A DNA stretch of 64,000 bases from Anarhynchus alexandrinus (Eukaryota; Chordata; Aves; Charadriiformes; Charadriidae). The stretch spans positions 2,193,086 through 2,257,085 of the forward strand of contig VUYV01000146.1 of the NCBI GenBank assembly GCA_008711295.1, read 5' to 3'. A program made the translations under genes and the position numbers. Shown here in pieces: positions 46,901-56,830 of this stretch. The notes under the pieces are model-generated. The model worked only from the letters and a program-made list of their open reading frames with translations, made no database searches and was not told where the DNA came from. Numbering within the stretch: position 1 is the stretch's first letter; every line of letters starts with the position of its first letter.

Positions 46901-48186
46901 CCATAGAAAAAATTTACCTTGCAAGGGACCTCTGAAGGTCTGTAGTCCAACCTGCTCAAAGCAGATTTAACTACTGGCTTGATCAGGTTGCTCAAGGCCC
47001 TGTCCAGGTGAATTTTTTAAATTACCAGGGATGTAGATCCTACCATCTCTCTGGCCAACCTGCTTAACTGTTCTAAGAGTGAAAAATCTTTTTCTCCTCC
47101 CCAGTCAGAATTTCTATTGTTTCAGTTTGAGTCTGTTGCTTCTTGTTTAGCTGTGCATCTCAGAGAAGAGCTTGGCTCAGTTTTCTCTATAAACCCCCCT
47201 AGGTAGTTGAAGATAGCAATCAGATATCTCATTTTGTCTTCTCTTCTCTTGGCTGGACAAACCCAGTTACCTCAGCCTCTCTCTGTATATATTATGAGAC
47301 CCCTGGTGGCCCATTCCTCCAACTTGTCAAGGTCAATATGAATGACAGGTCTGCCTTTGAGCATATCATGTGCTCCCTGCAATTTTGTGTTATGTGCAAA
47401 CTTGCTCAGAGTCTTTCCATCCCCTTTTCTAGGTCATTGGTGAAGATGTTAAACAGTGTCAGTCTCAGTGTTGACCCTTAAGAAATGCTTAAAATTTAAG
47501 AAATTTAATTAGGCTGCCAGCTAGATGATCACTGGCAGTTAGTCGTAGAGGAGTCCTTTACCTTTTGTCAATCTGGTATATCCAAACTTCTTCCTATTTT
47601 TCTTCTCTCTCTTTCTCTCTCTCACTCTCTATACTGATATGTACACACACACACATTCTGCAGAATTATGAGTTTCTGTTACATAAATTGACAGTAATGG
47701 AATTTGAGACAGAATACACTATTTTTTGCTCTTCTGAATTGCTCTATTTTCACCTGCTTTTTCAGGTTTCTGCTCTAGTGTAAGAGAAATCCAGACACAC
47801 CAGTTGAATGGTGTGCTCAGCATTGCAGACTTGTCTGTTGGGTTATCACTGCATAGTATTCAGAGTCTTGAGAATAAATATTTAGGAGGTTTTTTTCAGG
47901 TGAGTGTACTACGGGACATAAAAAGCTTCTGTTTCCTGTAGTCTCATGGACATTGTGTAGGAATCTCGGTGAGTCAACTCCTAGTTCAGGGTAAAAATGA
48001 TGTGTCATATTCTTATCTCCCTTCTCAGGCTTTCTCCTTCTTTACCCTATTTTCTGAGTGCTCTGTGCATATTTCTTCAGTACTGCAATACCTCTTTTTT
48101 AGATCTTTTTTTTTTTTCTTTTCCTCTCCTATTTGTCAGATGTTGGAAAGCAGCTCTGTTGCCGCAGGCTACTCATCAATTCAGAG
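34938..48186 (+). CDS. Unidentified multi-exon gene, divergent from ICE1
   Basis: This is the span of an inferred gene; six exon-like segments are listed separately. Segments at 35,356, 36,245, 39,522, 42,644, 47,766 and 48,140 each have AG acceptors, GT donors and one open frame. The phases at the five junctions (0, 1, 1, 1, 0) all agree, giving about 205 joined codons. The pieces are leucine-rich, helical-looking sequence (for example [20 protein letters not shown]), compatible with an armadillo/HEAT-type repeat protein, but I recognise no family. The first coding exon is uncertain: ATGs at 34,938 and 35,000 and a donor at 35,136 (GAGG/gtgagc) are candidates. The 3' end is not found; a seventh exon at 55,066 is possible. 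It could also be a decaying gene, although no stop is seen in the chosen frame. Confidence 0.6.
35356..35459 (+). CDS. Candidate exon A of the divergent gene
   Basis: This 104-nt segment follows a strong polypyrimidine acceptor (ttttttctattcag) and ends TCCAG/gtactt. Only the frame [20 protein letters not shown]...GSQFIQ is open. It enters at phase 1, compatible with a donor after 35,136, and exits at phase 0. Confidence 0.45.
35733..35825 (-). mobile_element. CR1 LINE 3' terminal stub
   Basis: A roughly 90-bp CR1 3' end including the terminal direct repeat (two tandem 'atcatagaat' units at the left end) and 'ggttggaaaggaccttgaag'. It is severely 5'-truncated. Confidence 0.92.
36245..36344 (+). 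CDS. Candidate exon A2 of the divergent gene
   Basis: This 100-nt segment encodes [17 protein letters not shown], then [16 protein letters not shown]. The acceptor is tgctcatag. The donor is either AGTG/gtcatt at 36,344 or TCAA/gtggtc at 36,341; both give exit phase 1. Entry phase 0 fits exon A. The codon content looks genuine and the donor is weak. Confidence 0.5.
36965..38035 (+). mobile_element. CR1 LINE, internal ORF2 fragment
   Basis: The plus-strand translation follows the CR1 ORF2 region before and into the reverse transcriptase: [56 protein letters not shown] and [16 protein letters not shown]. It then has a deletion and shift near 37,880, followed by the [14 protein letters not shown] block (catalytic region) at 37,917-37,962. 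It has several frameshifts and lacks the 3' end. Confidence 0.95.
38036..39521 (+). other. Intron-like DNA between candidate exons A2 and B
   Basis: AT-rich unique sequence with T-runs. No repeat or coding segment is recognised. Confidence 0.5.
39522..39692 (+). CDS. Candidate exon B of the divergent gene (best supported)
   Basis: This 171-nt phase-1/phase-1 segment follows acceptor atctgttgcag and ends TGCAG/gtaatt. It encodes [20 protein letters not shown], then [20 protein letters not shown] and [12 protein letters not shown]. The regular hydrophobic spacing suggests stacked helices. The flanks are plain intron-like DNA. This is the most convincing coding segment between ICE1 and 59.9 kb. 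Confidence 0.7.
39693..40533 (+). other. Intron-like DNA
   Basis: AT-rich, then more balanced sequence. Nothing is recognised before the LTR at 40,534. Confidence 0.5.
40534..40906 (+). mobile_element. Solo LTR, avian ERVL type
   Basis: It starts TGTCCTGGTT and ends AACCACGACA (TG...CA termini). It is 373 bp, flanked on both sides by the perfect 5-bp duplication ACTGT (40,529-40,533 and 40,907-40,911). An internal TTTTATATATT promoter-like site near 40,728, a TATTATTGTTGTTG tract and CTCAACCCACGAGTTTT match the layout of common bird ERVL LTRs. It has no internal virus genes and no adjoining primer-binding site. It is shorter than many relatives, so it may be a deleted variant. Confidence 0.9.
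41265..42310. mobile_element. High-copy avian interspersed repeat with internal tandem units, probably ERV-associated
   Basis: The block has three zones: an AT-rich lead ('aatttaatttaatttatttcc' region near 41,430), a GC-rich middle with imperfect 40-50-bp tandem units (about 41,680-41,960), and a tail with 'cttggagccagctgg' and 'ctgtgagacatgggg'. I recall this arrangement from many bird genomes, often near ERVL-type LTRs. The open frames across it are tandem-repeat artefacts. Its exact family name is not certain. Confidence 0.6.
41680..41965 (+). repeat. Imperfect 40-50-bp tandem repeats
   Basis: Six to seven units are built around CTCCAGTGTGGG(T/C)CC, followed by a CACAGGCTGCAG or CATGGGGTCACAG variant. 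Units differ in length and sequence, so the array is old. Confidence 0.75.
42644..42706 (+). CDS. Candidate exon C of the divergent gene (63 nt)
   Basis: Acceptor attttcttaacag, donor AATAT/gtaact. It encodes [20 protein letters not shown], resembling a single armadillo-type helix pair. Phase is 1 in and 1 out, matching exon B directly. Confidence 0.6.
43005..43235 (-). mobile_element. CR1 LINE internal fragment
   Basis: A minus-strand CR1 ORF2 C-terminal segment containing 'gccaggatgctgttggcctt' and 'caaccaacacccccaggtcc' on the plus strand. Both ends are truncated. Confidence 0.9.
43236..45429 (+). other. Intron-like DNA with a CAGG-rich patch
   Basis: From about 43,740 to 44,060 the sequence is GC-richer, with repeated CAGGGC, CCAGG and GGCAGG words, like an old minisatellite or LTR-element piece. 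The rest is AT-rich and unique. Two tempting exon-like pieces were rejected on phase. Confidence 0.45.
45430..46490 (-). mobile_element. Probable ancient CR1/L3-type LINE relic
   Basis: Scattered wording matches the reverse complement of old amniote CR1 elements, such as 'ggtgaccagggatgtacatg', 'attccagatgagg' and 'aaaggttttactggcatcca'. It is too decayed for an open frame. Confidence 0.5.
46895..47560 (-). mobile_element. CR1 LINE, diverged 3' portion
   Basis: It begins near the 3' end ('gcaagggacctctgaaggtc') and continues through CR1 ORF2 C-terminal positions ('tttcagtttgagtctgttgc'; 'aatttctattg') to a segment like 'gtcattggtgaagatgttaa' at 47,433. Several indels are present. Confidence 0.88.
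47601..47630 (+). repeat. CT-rich microsatellite
   Basis: Interrupted (CT)n tract, shortly followed by (CA)n at 47,643-47,654. Confidence 0.85.
47766..47899 (+). CDS. Candidate exon E of the divergent gene
   Basis: This 134-nt segment has strong signals on both sides (acceptor ctgctttttcag, donor TTTCAG/gtgagt). It encodes [20 protein letters not shown], then [20 protein letters not shown] and GFFQ. Entry phase 1 matches exon C (the joint codon is TGT). Exit phase is 0. Confidence 0.65.
48140..48186 (+). CDS. Candidate exon F of the divergent gene (47 nt)
   Basis: It is preceded by a long pyrimidine tract (cttttcctctcctatttgtcag) and encodes [16 protein letters not shown]. The donor is CAGAG/gtacag. 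Entry phase 0 fits exon E and exit phase is 2. Confidence 0.55.
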
Positions 48187-50316
48187 GTACAGTTTCTTCT
48201 GATTATGAAAATAACTCTGAGAGGGGCTCTGATTCTTTGTTGTGTTACCATGACATCAAAGATTTTTTTCTTTATCATTCCTGAAGTATCATTCTTAGTG
48301 CCTCCTCTCAGTACTGGGAGAACATCCAGGTGGTAAATTATCTGGCATGGTCCTCCTGTATACTTATACTGCATGCAGTGAACTTGTTTGCCTCTGATAT
48401 TTGAATGATAAGTGGTAGAGGAAGGAGAGTGTACTGGTTACAAGGATCTATTTGAAATCCACCACATTTAAATTTTAAGATCATTCTTTAAAAAAAGCTT
48501 AAGCTTATTGTAGTAAGTTGGGTGACACAACATTGGTAGAATCCTCTTGTATTCTTTTCCTTGAAATTACATCAAGTAGGAAGGGTTAACTAGAAATCAC
48601 AGGGATGTGAATACTTGTTGCTTACAGATCCACTGCATGTCAGCTGTACCTGTGACAGATGCACATGGAGCTAGTGCTTTGTGTTCTGGCTAGATGTGTA
48701 GTTAACTGAGAAATATATGCATGGTAAGCCCAATATGTTGGATTTTGCATGGGCGTGGGAGATGCTTTGTGTTCATATTGGGCATCTCAGCAGCACATAA
48801 TACTACTCATGGAGATTTTTCCAGATAGAACTATGGATGCTCAGAAACTTTGTAACAAGGTATAGTTTATGTTTATACAGCTAAATTCTTTTTCTCCCAA
48901 AATAGGGTGTCTGGTGCATGCAAATCAGAAGTTAGTTGCCAGGAGTCCTTTAGCATAAATGCCTTTGGTCCTAATTGCCAGCATGTCTTTCTAGTATGCC
49001 ACGCACATTTCCCTTTCCTTACATCCCTACGGATGCCATTCTAAAACAATACTTTGTACCTGCAGACTGGAGATCTGTGTTCCTAGTAACACAACATGCT
49101 GTCTGTGGGTCATTTGCTGTTTGTGCTCATGTCAGACAGCTTTCACCACGTGCTTAGGCCTGGAGGGGGACCTGCCTCTTTCTTCCACCTAGGACAGCAG
49201 AGCTGCTGCTTGCTGGAGGCTCCAAACTGAGATGCAAACCCTATGGAGTCCTGTGGAGCTGGTCCAGTATCTCAGCAATGTGTAAAAGGGAACAGTTGCT
49301 GTAGGCCACCTCTTTTTGTCTGGGTAAAAGGGCTGTTCAACAGGCAAAGCAGTGTTGGGACCTAGGACACCAGGACCAAAGGTAAGATCAACTTGTGCTA
49401 TGCACCTCAGAAATCAGAAGTGGGTACAGAATTTTAACATGTGAAAAGTCGTCCCTGAAACTCCCTGCTGGGTCACTGTCTTATGTGAATGTATCACCCT
49501 GGAAAGAAAAGTAGTCACTGGAGCCTTCTTGTGTCTGACTCTTACCAGTCTGTGGGAAGACATTGGCCAGCTCGTGATAGACATGAACTGGTCTGTGGTG
49601 GCCATGTTTATAGGGCTGCACAGGACTTTTGGCCTAACCAGACTGTAGTCAAAAATTAAATAAATAAAAAGCTCTGATTTCTCTCTCTCCATCTGTATCC
49701 ATATGCTGGCAAGTTCTGCAAGTTTCTCCCAGCTGCCTTCCCTAGCTGCATTCTCCAGACACATTCAGTCTCTTCCCTCCATTTCTGCCTCTCCAATGCA
49801 TGTGCAGGCAACCATAATTTATATCCATCATAACAATCTCACAGGATGTGTCCACTTCCACTTCCTGATGAGACTGCTGATGTCTTTTCTCTGCCAAGTC
49901 ATACAGAGCACAGCTGGCTTTGGTGCTGAGTGGCTGACTGCTCCCAAGAATTGGGCCTTCCTGAACTGAGGCTGCATGAGGTAGTGCTTGAGGTAGAGCT
50001 GCAGTGTTTGAACAAAAAGGGGCACAGACATCTTTCAAAGAAGCTGCTTGTCTATCTATGGCTTGAGCTCTTCCATCTGCTGGAAGAGTTGGCTGTTGAG
50101 AACTGAGAAGTTCTGCTAGTGGAGAGCTCGGAGCACACAATGCCATGTCTGCATTGTACCCCAGCTGCTCCTGAGGTAATGCCTGCTCTTGCCCCTTCCC
50201 TTGTAAGTGCCTTTCTGGGAAATGGGTGAAGAGCCATCATCTTCACTCCTACCACCTTGATCAGGGCAACCTCTAGCCTTATCCCAACTCCTCAGGTTTC
50301 CAACCTTAAATGGCAC
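48187..50316. other. Gene-poor stretch left of the retroelement block
   Basis: No recognisable repeat or exon. Minus-strand open frames of 116 and 134 codons at 49,414-49,764 and 49,742-50,146 have no recognised similarity. They could be non-coding or a lost part of the adjacent element. Confidence 0.4.
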
Positions 50317-50802
50317 TGTGGAGAAAGAATATTGGAACTTGTGGGAACATACTTAAGAGATAATGGACATATATTGAACCAGCCATGCGAGGAAGCGGAC
50401 TGGCTGTAGGTTCTCATCCTTGAAGTTACCTTGAGGGGAGAAAAACAGGAGCAATAGTGACTGTTTCACACGAATTGAGAAAAACAAGCCTAGAGGAGTT
50501 GGATGCGAAAACTTGGAGGAGTCGGATGAGAAGGCCTGGAGGAGCCGGACGAGCAGGTGGAAAAACAGAGAGTAGACAAACCAATCAGGAAAGAAACTGA
50601 GTCGCATGTTTGCCTCGTGCACAGGACTTTTAACCAATCAACTAAAGTGTGAACGCGATTAGGGATAGAAGAATTGTATATAAGGGACAGTAGAATATCA
50701 ATAAGATGGCTTCTATATGATTCACATTGGATCGTGTGAACTCTGTTTTCTCTCCTCGGGGACATACATGTTTCTTGGTGTTGTCTGGAAATACACACTA
50801 CA
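50317..50802 (+). mobile_element. Solo LTR, endogenous retrovirus type
   Basis: TG...CA termini, 486 bp, flanked by a perfect 4-bp repeat GCAC (50,313-50,316 and 50,803-50,806). The plus strand has two CCAATCA boxes (50,581 and 50,634), a TATATAAG box (50,677-50,684) and, upstream, a triplicated 22-23-bp motif. This order, U3 then TATA, fixes the orientation. The sequence to its right lacks a primer-binding site and its orientation opposes the adjacent pol relic, so I read it as a separate solo LTR. No retroviral genes are present. Confidence 0.82.
50490..50557 (+). repeat. Three tandem 22-23-bp units in the LTR U3 region
   Basis: Three copies of a (C/T)TGGAGGAG(T/C)CGGA(T/C)GAG-like unit of 22, 23 and 23 bp sit upstream of the CCAAT and TATA boxes, the position of LTR enhancer repeats. 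Confidence 0.85.
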
Positions 50803-50879
50803 GCACAGTGTTGCCCATATTCTTCTTTCCTGTTGCCACCAGCGTTTCAAGCCTTCAGCTTGCAACAGAGCTGGAGAAG

Positions 50880-53510
50880 GCCTCAGCTAGACTTGTTCCT
50901 CTGCAGACCATGTCCCAGGAGAACTGCCAAGAACCAGTCAAGACTCATCTTTTGTAGGCCCTTTTGGCCTTGTCCAGCTAAGTTATAAGGGGGGTAAGAA
51001 CCCTGTTGGAGTTGTGTGAGCGGATCTCCAACTTGCAAGTAAGCATGAAGCAGCTTATGTGGCTGGATGACTTCACAGGAGGAAAACAAAGTAAGCAAAG
51101 AATGCGGTCTGCTGTGTAAATATATGGATGTTGTTATCATGGGTGAATGCTACCAATAGGAAGATGGTGACTCTCTCATCTTTGGAGAAAGTTGCTGTAA
51201 CACTGAAGGTATTGGTCCAGGATTTGATTGATGTTCAGTCTGATGACTTGTCTGGGAAGTGGTATGAGAAGGAGAGGAGGGTTTCCACTTGGAGAAGGCC
51301 CATAAGCTCCTTTAAAAATCTGGCTGTCAAATGGGCCCCTTGGCCACTAATTATGCTGTCTGGGAGGCCATGGCATCATAAAGCATGCTATAGGAAGAGT
51401 GAGGCAGTCTGTGGGGCTATGGACAACTTTCTGAGGGGGGATGAAGTAAACCGTGTTGAATGATGGTGAACAGGTCCACAATCACTATGACCACTGCATT
51501 CCACTCCAAGAGGGGCGGGTCTGCTATTAAATCCATATGCACAAATAGCCAAGGCTATTTGGCCGCAGGGAGGAGCTGTTAGTGACCCTGTGATCTTTTG
51601 GTGCAAGTACAGCTGTTGTGGGCCTGGACACAGTCAGCCACATCTCCCTGTCTTGTGGGCCACCAGGTAATCAGGTACTGCATCATCCAGCAGTCCCTGT
51701 GTCTGGGTGCAGAAACATGATGACATTGGCAGAAGACTTGGGTCTGCAGTGGTCCCTGTAGGATGTACAGCTGCCTGCCATAGTACAGGTAACCATGCTG
51801 TTCTTGCAGGCTGAGGACAGCTGTGCCAATGGGATGCTGTGTTAGGTTCAAGTTACTTCCAGTGGCCTGGAAAAATTCTGCAGTGTATTTATCCTCTGCT
51901 ATGGCTGTAAAGAAATATCTTGGAGGAAACAGGGTTGGCGTGCATGCAGAAGCATCCAAATCTGAATCTTCCTTCCATGATACGGCATCTGCCTTGCTGT
52001 TCTGCTTTCCTGGATGTAATGTGAAAGCGAAGGGGAAGCATGTAAAGGAGGCACTATGGAGAGAGAAACACTTCACCTGTTGATACTATTTCATGTTCTG
52101 ATGGTTGGTCAGCAACACTGTTGTGTTTTTTTGCCCCCGCAAGGAATTGCTGCTGTTCCTCAAAGATAGCTTTGATTGACAAGACACTCCTTATCCCAGA
52201 TAAGCTTCTAATTCCTCCTAGTGGGAAGGAGCTGCTAAGAGAAAAAAGGGTGTTGCTCCTGTGTAAATCCAACCTTCTTGGGGAGGATCGTCGCTGTGGC
52301 TTGGTTTGAGGCATCTGCTTCCACAACTTAAGGCCAACTGGGGTCTGGGTAGAGTAGGTTAGTACCTGTGGTGAATGCCCATTTCATTTTCTCAAAAGCC
52401 ACTTGTGCTACAGGCATCCATCAAAAGCAAGCCCATTCAGGTGAATGCTCCTGTAGGAACCACAATACCAGAAAAAATCCCCTTCATGAATTGTCAATAG
52501 ATGTTGGCAAATCCTAAGATCCTTTGCACTGCCTGCATGCCAGAAAGTGATGGTTTCAACAAGATGTTGGGGCCTCAAGAACTCCACTCTCTGCTGGTCA
52601 AAGGACCATTTCTCAAGTTTGGCATAGAATTCTGTGCTGCCACAGGAAACTCAAGAATTTCCAGACATGATCTACATATGCCTCTTAAGTGGTGCAGAAT
52701 ATCAAAGAAGTCATCTAGACATGCTGTTGTGTTTTAATGAAGCAGGTCCTTCACAACATCATTTACAATATGCTGGAAGTTGGCTGGAGTATTACAGAGA
52801 GCAGATGGCATCACAATAGACTCTTCATGGCTGTAAGTGGTATGAAAAGCAGTTTTCCATTCATTCTCCTGCCAGGCTTCTCACAGGTCTAGCTTTGTGA
52901 AAAAGCAAGCTCCCTGCAGATGTTCATAGATCTCCAGGGCAAGAGGCAGAGAGTGCCAGTTCTTCACCATGACCAAAAGTCTCTCTACGCAGAGACTTTT
53001 TTTTAAAGAAGAAAAAAATAATAGGCGCCCTAGTAGGGACATGGGAGGGACGGATAAACCTACATGCCAGATAGTCCTTGAGGTCCGCCTTACAGGCTGC
53101 TAATTCAGGGTGCTATAACGCAAAGATGTACCTGAAGGGCACCCCTTTTCGGTGCCAGGTCAATGTGGCAGTCATGAGCAATGGGACAGCAGTGTTTTCT
53201 GCCTCCTTCTTCTCACAGATATCCACAGGATCACTGTATTTATCTGGGAGCATAGAGGGCTGGGGAGTGGAGGCCGAGGTAGAGGCACGGTCTTGGCACC
53301 TGGCAAGACAGAGCTGCAGTGGTATAGGAGTATTGGGCTGAGGCTGTGCTGTGGTGCCTCACAGTGTAAAACCAGAAACATGGGAGTCCAGACCAATCCC
53401 ATGTGGAGTGCTGAAACGGGGAAGACAGCCTGGAGAAGATCCCAGGGTAGACTTTTGCCGTTAGGATCTGGGTATGCCTTTCCTGCAGGGAAACACAAGA
53501 AACCCAATTA
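50880..53510 (-). pseudogene. Decayed Ty3/gypsy-type retroelement pol
   Basis: On the minus strand, from right to left, I see the region just before reverse transcriptase (HDCHIDLAPKR near 53,150), fragments of RT with a connection motif (QRILGFANIY near 52,510), an RNase H trace (TNHQNMKY near 52,100), the zinc-finger region (CHHVSAPRHRDC near 51,700) and the integrase core (HGLPDSIISGQGAHLTARF near 51,350). The RT active-site block is largely lost. The order and motifs fit Ty3/gypsy elements rather than vertebrate retroviruses. Many stops and frameshifts make it non-functional. Gag and LTRs were not identified with confidence. Confidence 0.85.
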
Positions 53511-55065
53511 CCAGTTAATGAGAATGTTGTGCTTCTCTAATGCAGCGGACTGGACATAAATTGCAGGACTTCAGCAGCAGGTTGCAAAGGTGACATGCAG
53601 GATTGCCCTGTGCCAGTCACAGCCAGTACCAGATAACTCTGAAATTAATGTAAACAACCCACTACACCCCAAAATTCCAGAGGAGCACATGACACCCCAG
53701 CTCACACATATGTAAGAGGTAGCAACAGCCACTTAAGGAGGAAAAGAAGAAAAGACACTGAGAAGAAGCAGAGGAGACATGAAAGGAGAAATGAAGGAAA
53801 CACATAGAAGGAGACATTATTGGGGACATAGCTGGAGATGCGCTCCTGAAAAGAGGTGCTTATACCTGTGGAGGTACAACCCGAATGGGACTGCAGTGCA
53901 TGGGTGAGCCATACCAGAGTAGAAGAAAATGAGTGCAAGTGGCAGCAGAAAGAAACCATTACACAAATTACTCCAACCTCTTACACTGCCTGTCACCTCA
54001 CCAAAGGAATGAGATAATCCGTGGTGAGCATTAAGGACTCATTCTTCCCAGCCAGTTGTCCACAGCCAATGCATAAATTGGATTGTCTAGTCAGCAATCA
54101 CCTCGCTTCCCTGCTGGAGCTGGCAATCACAGCCACAGCTGCATATCAATGGTCACCAAAGACACCACTTCAAATCAGTGAATAAGGAATTCAGGGTTCT
54201 GGAAAACAGTCATTGCATTTCTTATAGAGGTGACAGTTCAGAGACACCCTGAAAGCCAGGACATTATGACTGCAGAGCAGCTAGTATCCATTGCCTTGGC
54301 TGTAAATATTAGCCACATGCACCTAATAAATCCCCGAACCTTCACCTGATCCCCACTGAAGGGGGTTTGGCAAAGCTGGGGACATGGGTCTTTCTGGGCA
54401 CAAGGGATGTTAAAGAATCCAGCAGGACTGTGACCTATCTCTGCTTCCTGGCCAGGGTTTGGAGATTAGCTTGGAGCTGTAGGGAGCCATTGGGGCTAAT
54501 CCCTGCACAACCTGAGGGCCTGGCCCTGTAGTGCTCAGCTCAGGGTTCAAGGAGGCTTGAACTCTCAGGCAGGAGTGGGGACTGCTCCACAGGGGAAGAC
54601 AAGCCGGAACTGACCATAAAACAGGTAGAGGCAGGGATCTCACCACTCACAGTACCCAAGCAGTCTTGGTGACAATAACAAGCTTCATCAACAGGCAAGG
54701 TAGTAAATCAGATCTGAGGTCAATCCTGAAGGCCGGGAGACACAACAAGCAACAGGAGACAGAAGCAGACACAAGTATACCTGTGGTATACCTATGATGT
54801 AGCTCAGGAAGAATAAGGGACACAGTTCTGAACTTAAATGGAACTCCTGTTCCCATGAGGCAAAGCGTGAGGCTGGAAGCCCCAGGTGAGGTTGTTCAGG
54901 GCAATTAAGGTCTATTGATACACTCACGGCCTTAATTTTCCTGTGTGGTGCTTTGGGATGGACACTCAGATTTTTCAAACCAGACTAGCGATTCTATTAC
55001 TAGTATCATGTTATTAGCATCAGTACCCTACCATTATGTTTTCTTTCATCTTCTAACTTGTTTAG
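53511..55065. other. Unassigned DNA right of the pol relic, possibly the remainder of the element
   Basis: From about 54,370 to 54,800 there is a CAGG/GGCA-rich patch like that at 43,740-44,060. A gag or 5' LTR would be expected here for the minus-strand element, but none is recognisable. Confidence 0.35.
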
Positions 55066-55184
55066 ATCATCAGGGCACCCATACTTGTTAGGTCATGTGC
55101 AGCTTAATCTTGACATTTTACCTTCTTTCAGTGCTGCCTGGCCAGGACTGCAAATGACCTTTAATTTGACATCACCTGTCAAAG
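55066..55184 (+). CDS. Possible further exon of the divergent gene
   Basis: Acceptor tctaacttgtttag, 119 nt, donor CAAAG/gtcagt. The frame that fits exon F (phase 2) is open and reads SSGHPYLLGHVQLNLDIL. Only phase and splice signals support it, and the exon is far from exon F, across the retroelement block. Confidence 0.25.
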
Positions 55185-55579
55185 GTCAGTGCTCAATTTG
55201 TTTCTTCCCTCTGTGCTGCTCTAGATTTTGCAGACCTCTGTCATATCCACACACACACTCTTTTCCGGAAGGTTTATCTAAGCTGTTTTTTGTACAGAAA
55301 CCATTGCATGCTTATGATTCCTTTTTCCTTGCCTTTTTCTGAACCTTTCCCCATTCCTTTGCACTCTTTTTGAGATGGAAGACACAGATTTGTGCAAAAT
55401 ATTTATCAATTTATACAGTGTCTTGATGTTTTCTCTGTTTTATTCTTTACTCCTTTCTTAGCAATGTTTAATAATTGATTTGCCTTTTTCTACACCGCTG
55501 GGCACAGAGAAGATATTTTCATACACCTACTTGTTATAACTGTTGCAACAGCTCAGGGGTCTTCATTTCAAATGTGAAG

Positions 55580-56830
55580 ATAGGATGGTTTCTTCCCATA
55601 TGCAGTACTTTACATTAAGCTTCCCTAAATTCCATCTGCCCTTTTTTGCCCATACACTCAGGATCCTAAGACTCTTCTGCTTGCAGTTCTCAGCTTGCCA
55701 TTGCCTGTATTTCCCTAAGTAACATTGTACCATCAGCAGACCCTGACACTACCATTTCCAGATCCTTGAGAAATATGTTGCACAGATCAGGTACCAGAAC
55801 ACATCCCAGGGACTGTACTGGTGACCTCCTTTTACAGTGAAAATGGACTATTGACTCCTAATGTCTTATTTCCTGTCTTTCAAACAGTTATTTACCCCTG
55901 CAATTACTTATTTCTTGGCAGTGTAACCTTTAAGAGCTTTTGATGAGTCACTTCTCCAAATACCTTCCAGAAATCCATGGTCAGGAATCCAAGGTCTATC
56001 TTCCTTAGCCACAAGCTTGTTGACTTATAAACGTTTCAGTAGGATTGTAAGACAGTTCTTTCCTTTACAAAACCCATTTTGACTCATCCCTATTACAGCA
56101 TCTTTATGCATATGCTCACTAATTCTAATCTATCTTACAGTTTCTATTAAATTGCCTGCTACAGACATCAGGCCTGTACTTTTCTAGACTTCTTATGGCT
56201 TTCTTTTAAAAAATTGATGTTACAGTTGACACATCCCTGTCTCCTGCTACCAAAGCAGTTTTATACTAGAGATTGTACAAGACAGTTTGTATTTCAGCCT
56301 TGAATTCTTTTAGAATTGCTAGTTATATACCATCTGGTTCTTGTGATTTTTCTTGTTCTTGTTACTATTAATTTTGCCTATAAGTTCCATAACCTATATG
56401 TTCCATATTGACTCTTTCAAGACACAGCCCCTGGTGAGCATCCCCATAAAGAAGAGCTGGCTTGGAAATCTCATTCAGCTCTGCTGTAGTGAACACAGAT
56501 GTAAAGAATGAATTCGGATTTTCTGGTATTTTCTCTGTATGCTCCTTTAAATTTATTTTAATTTTCCTGGTGCTGCAGACTGCTTGGCAGGCTTCCAGAG
56601 CCTGAAGTGTTTGAAAAGGGATTTATTATTAGATTTTATGCCTTATGCAAGTTGTTCCTCAAACACTTTTGGTCTGTTTCATGGTGTGGTTTACTTTTCA
56701 TCTGTCACAAATTTAGATTCTATTTTCAATTTTAGGCCCAAATTTAGCTTTTGGAAGCATGCTTCTGAAAAGCTACCCCCAGCAACAGGCTTCCTTGTTG
56801 CTGCTGCTTAACCATGGCAGGTTCCTTTTT
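55580..56830 (-). mobile_element. Ancient CR1/L3-type LINE relic
   Basis: The plus-strand order of phrases matches the reverse complement of old amniote CR1 ORF2: 'aacattgtaccatcagcaga', 'catcccagggactgtactgg', 'cagttatttacccctgcaat', 'ccagaaatccatgg', 'tacaaaacccattttgactc' and 'attgcctgctacagacatca'. It is heavily diverged with no open frame. Confidence 0.7.
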
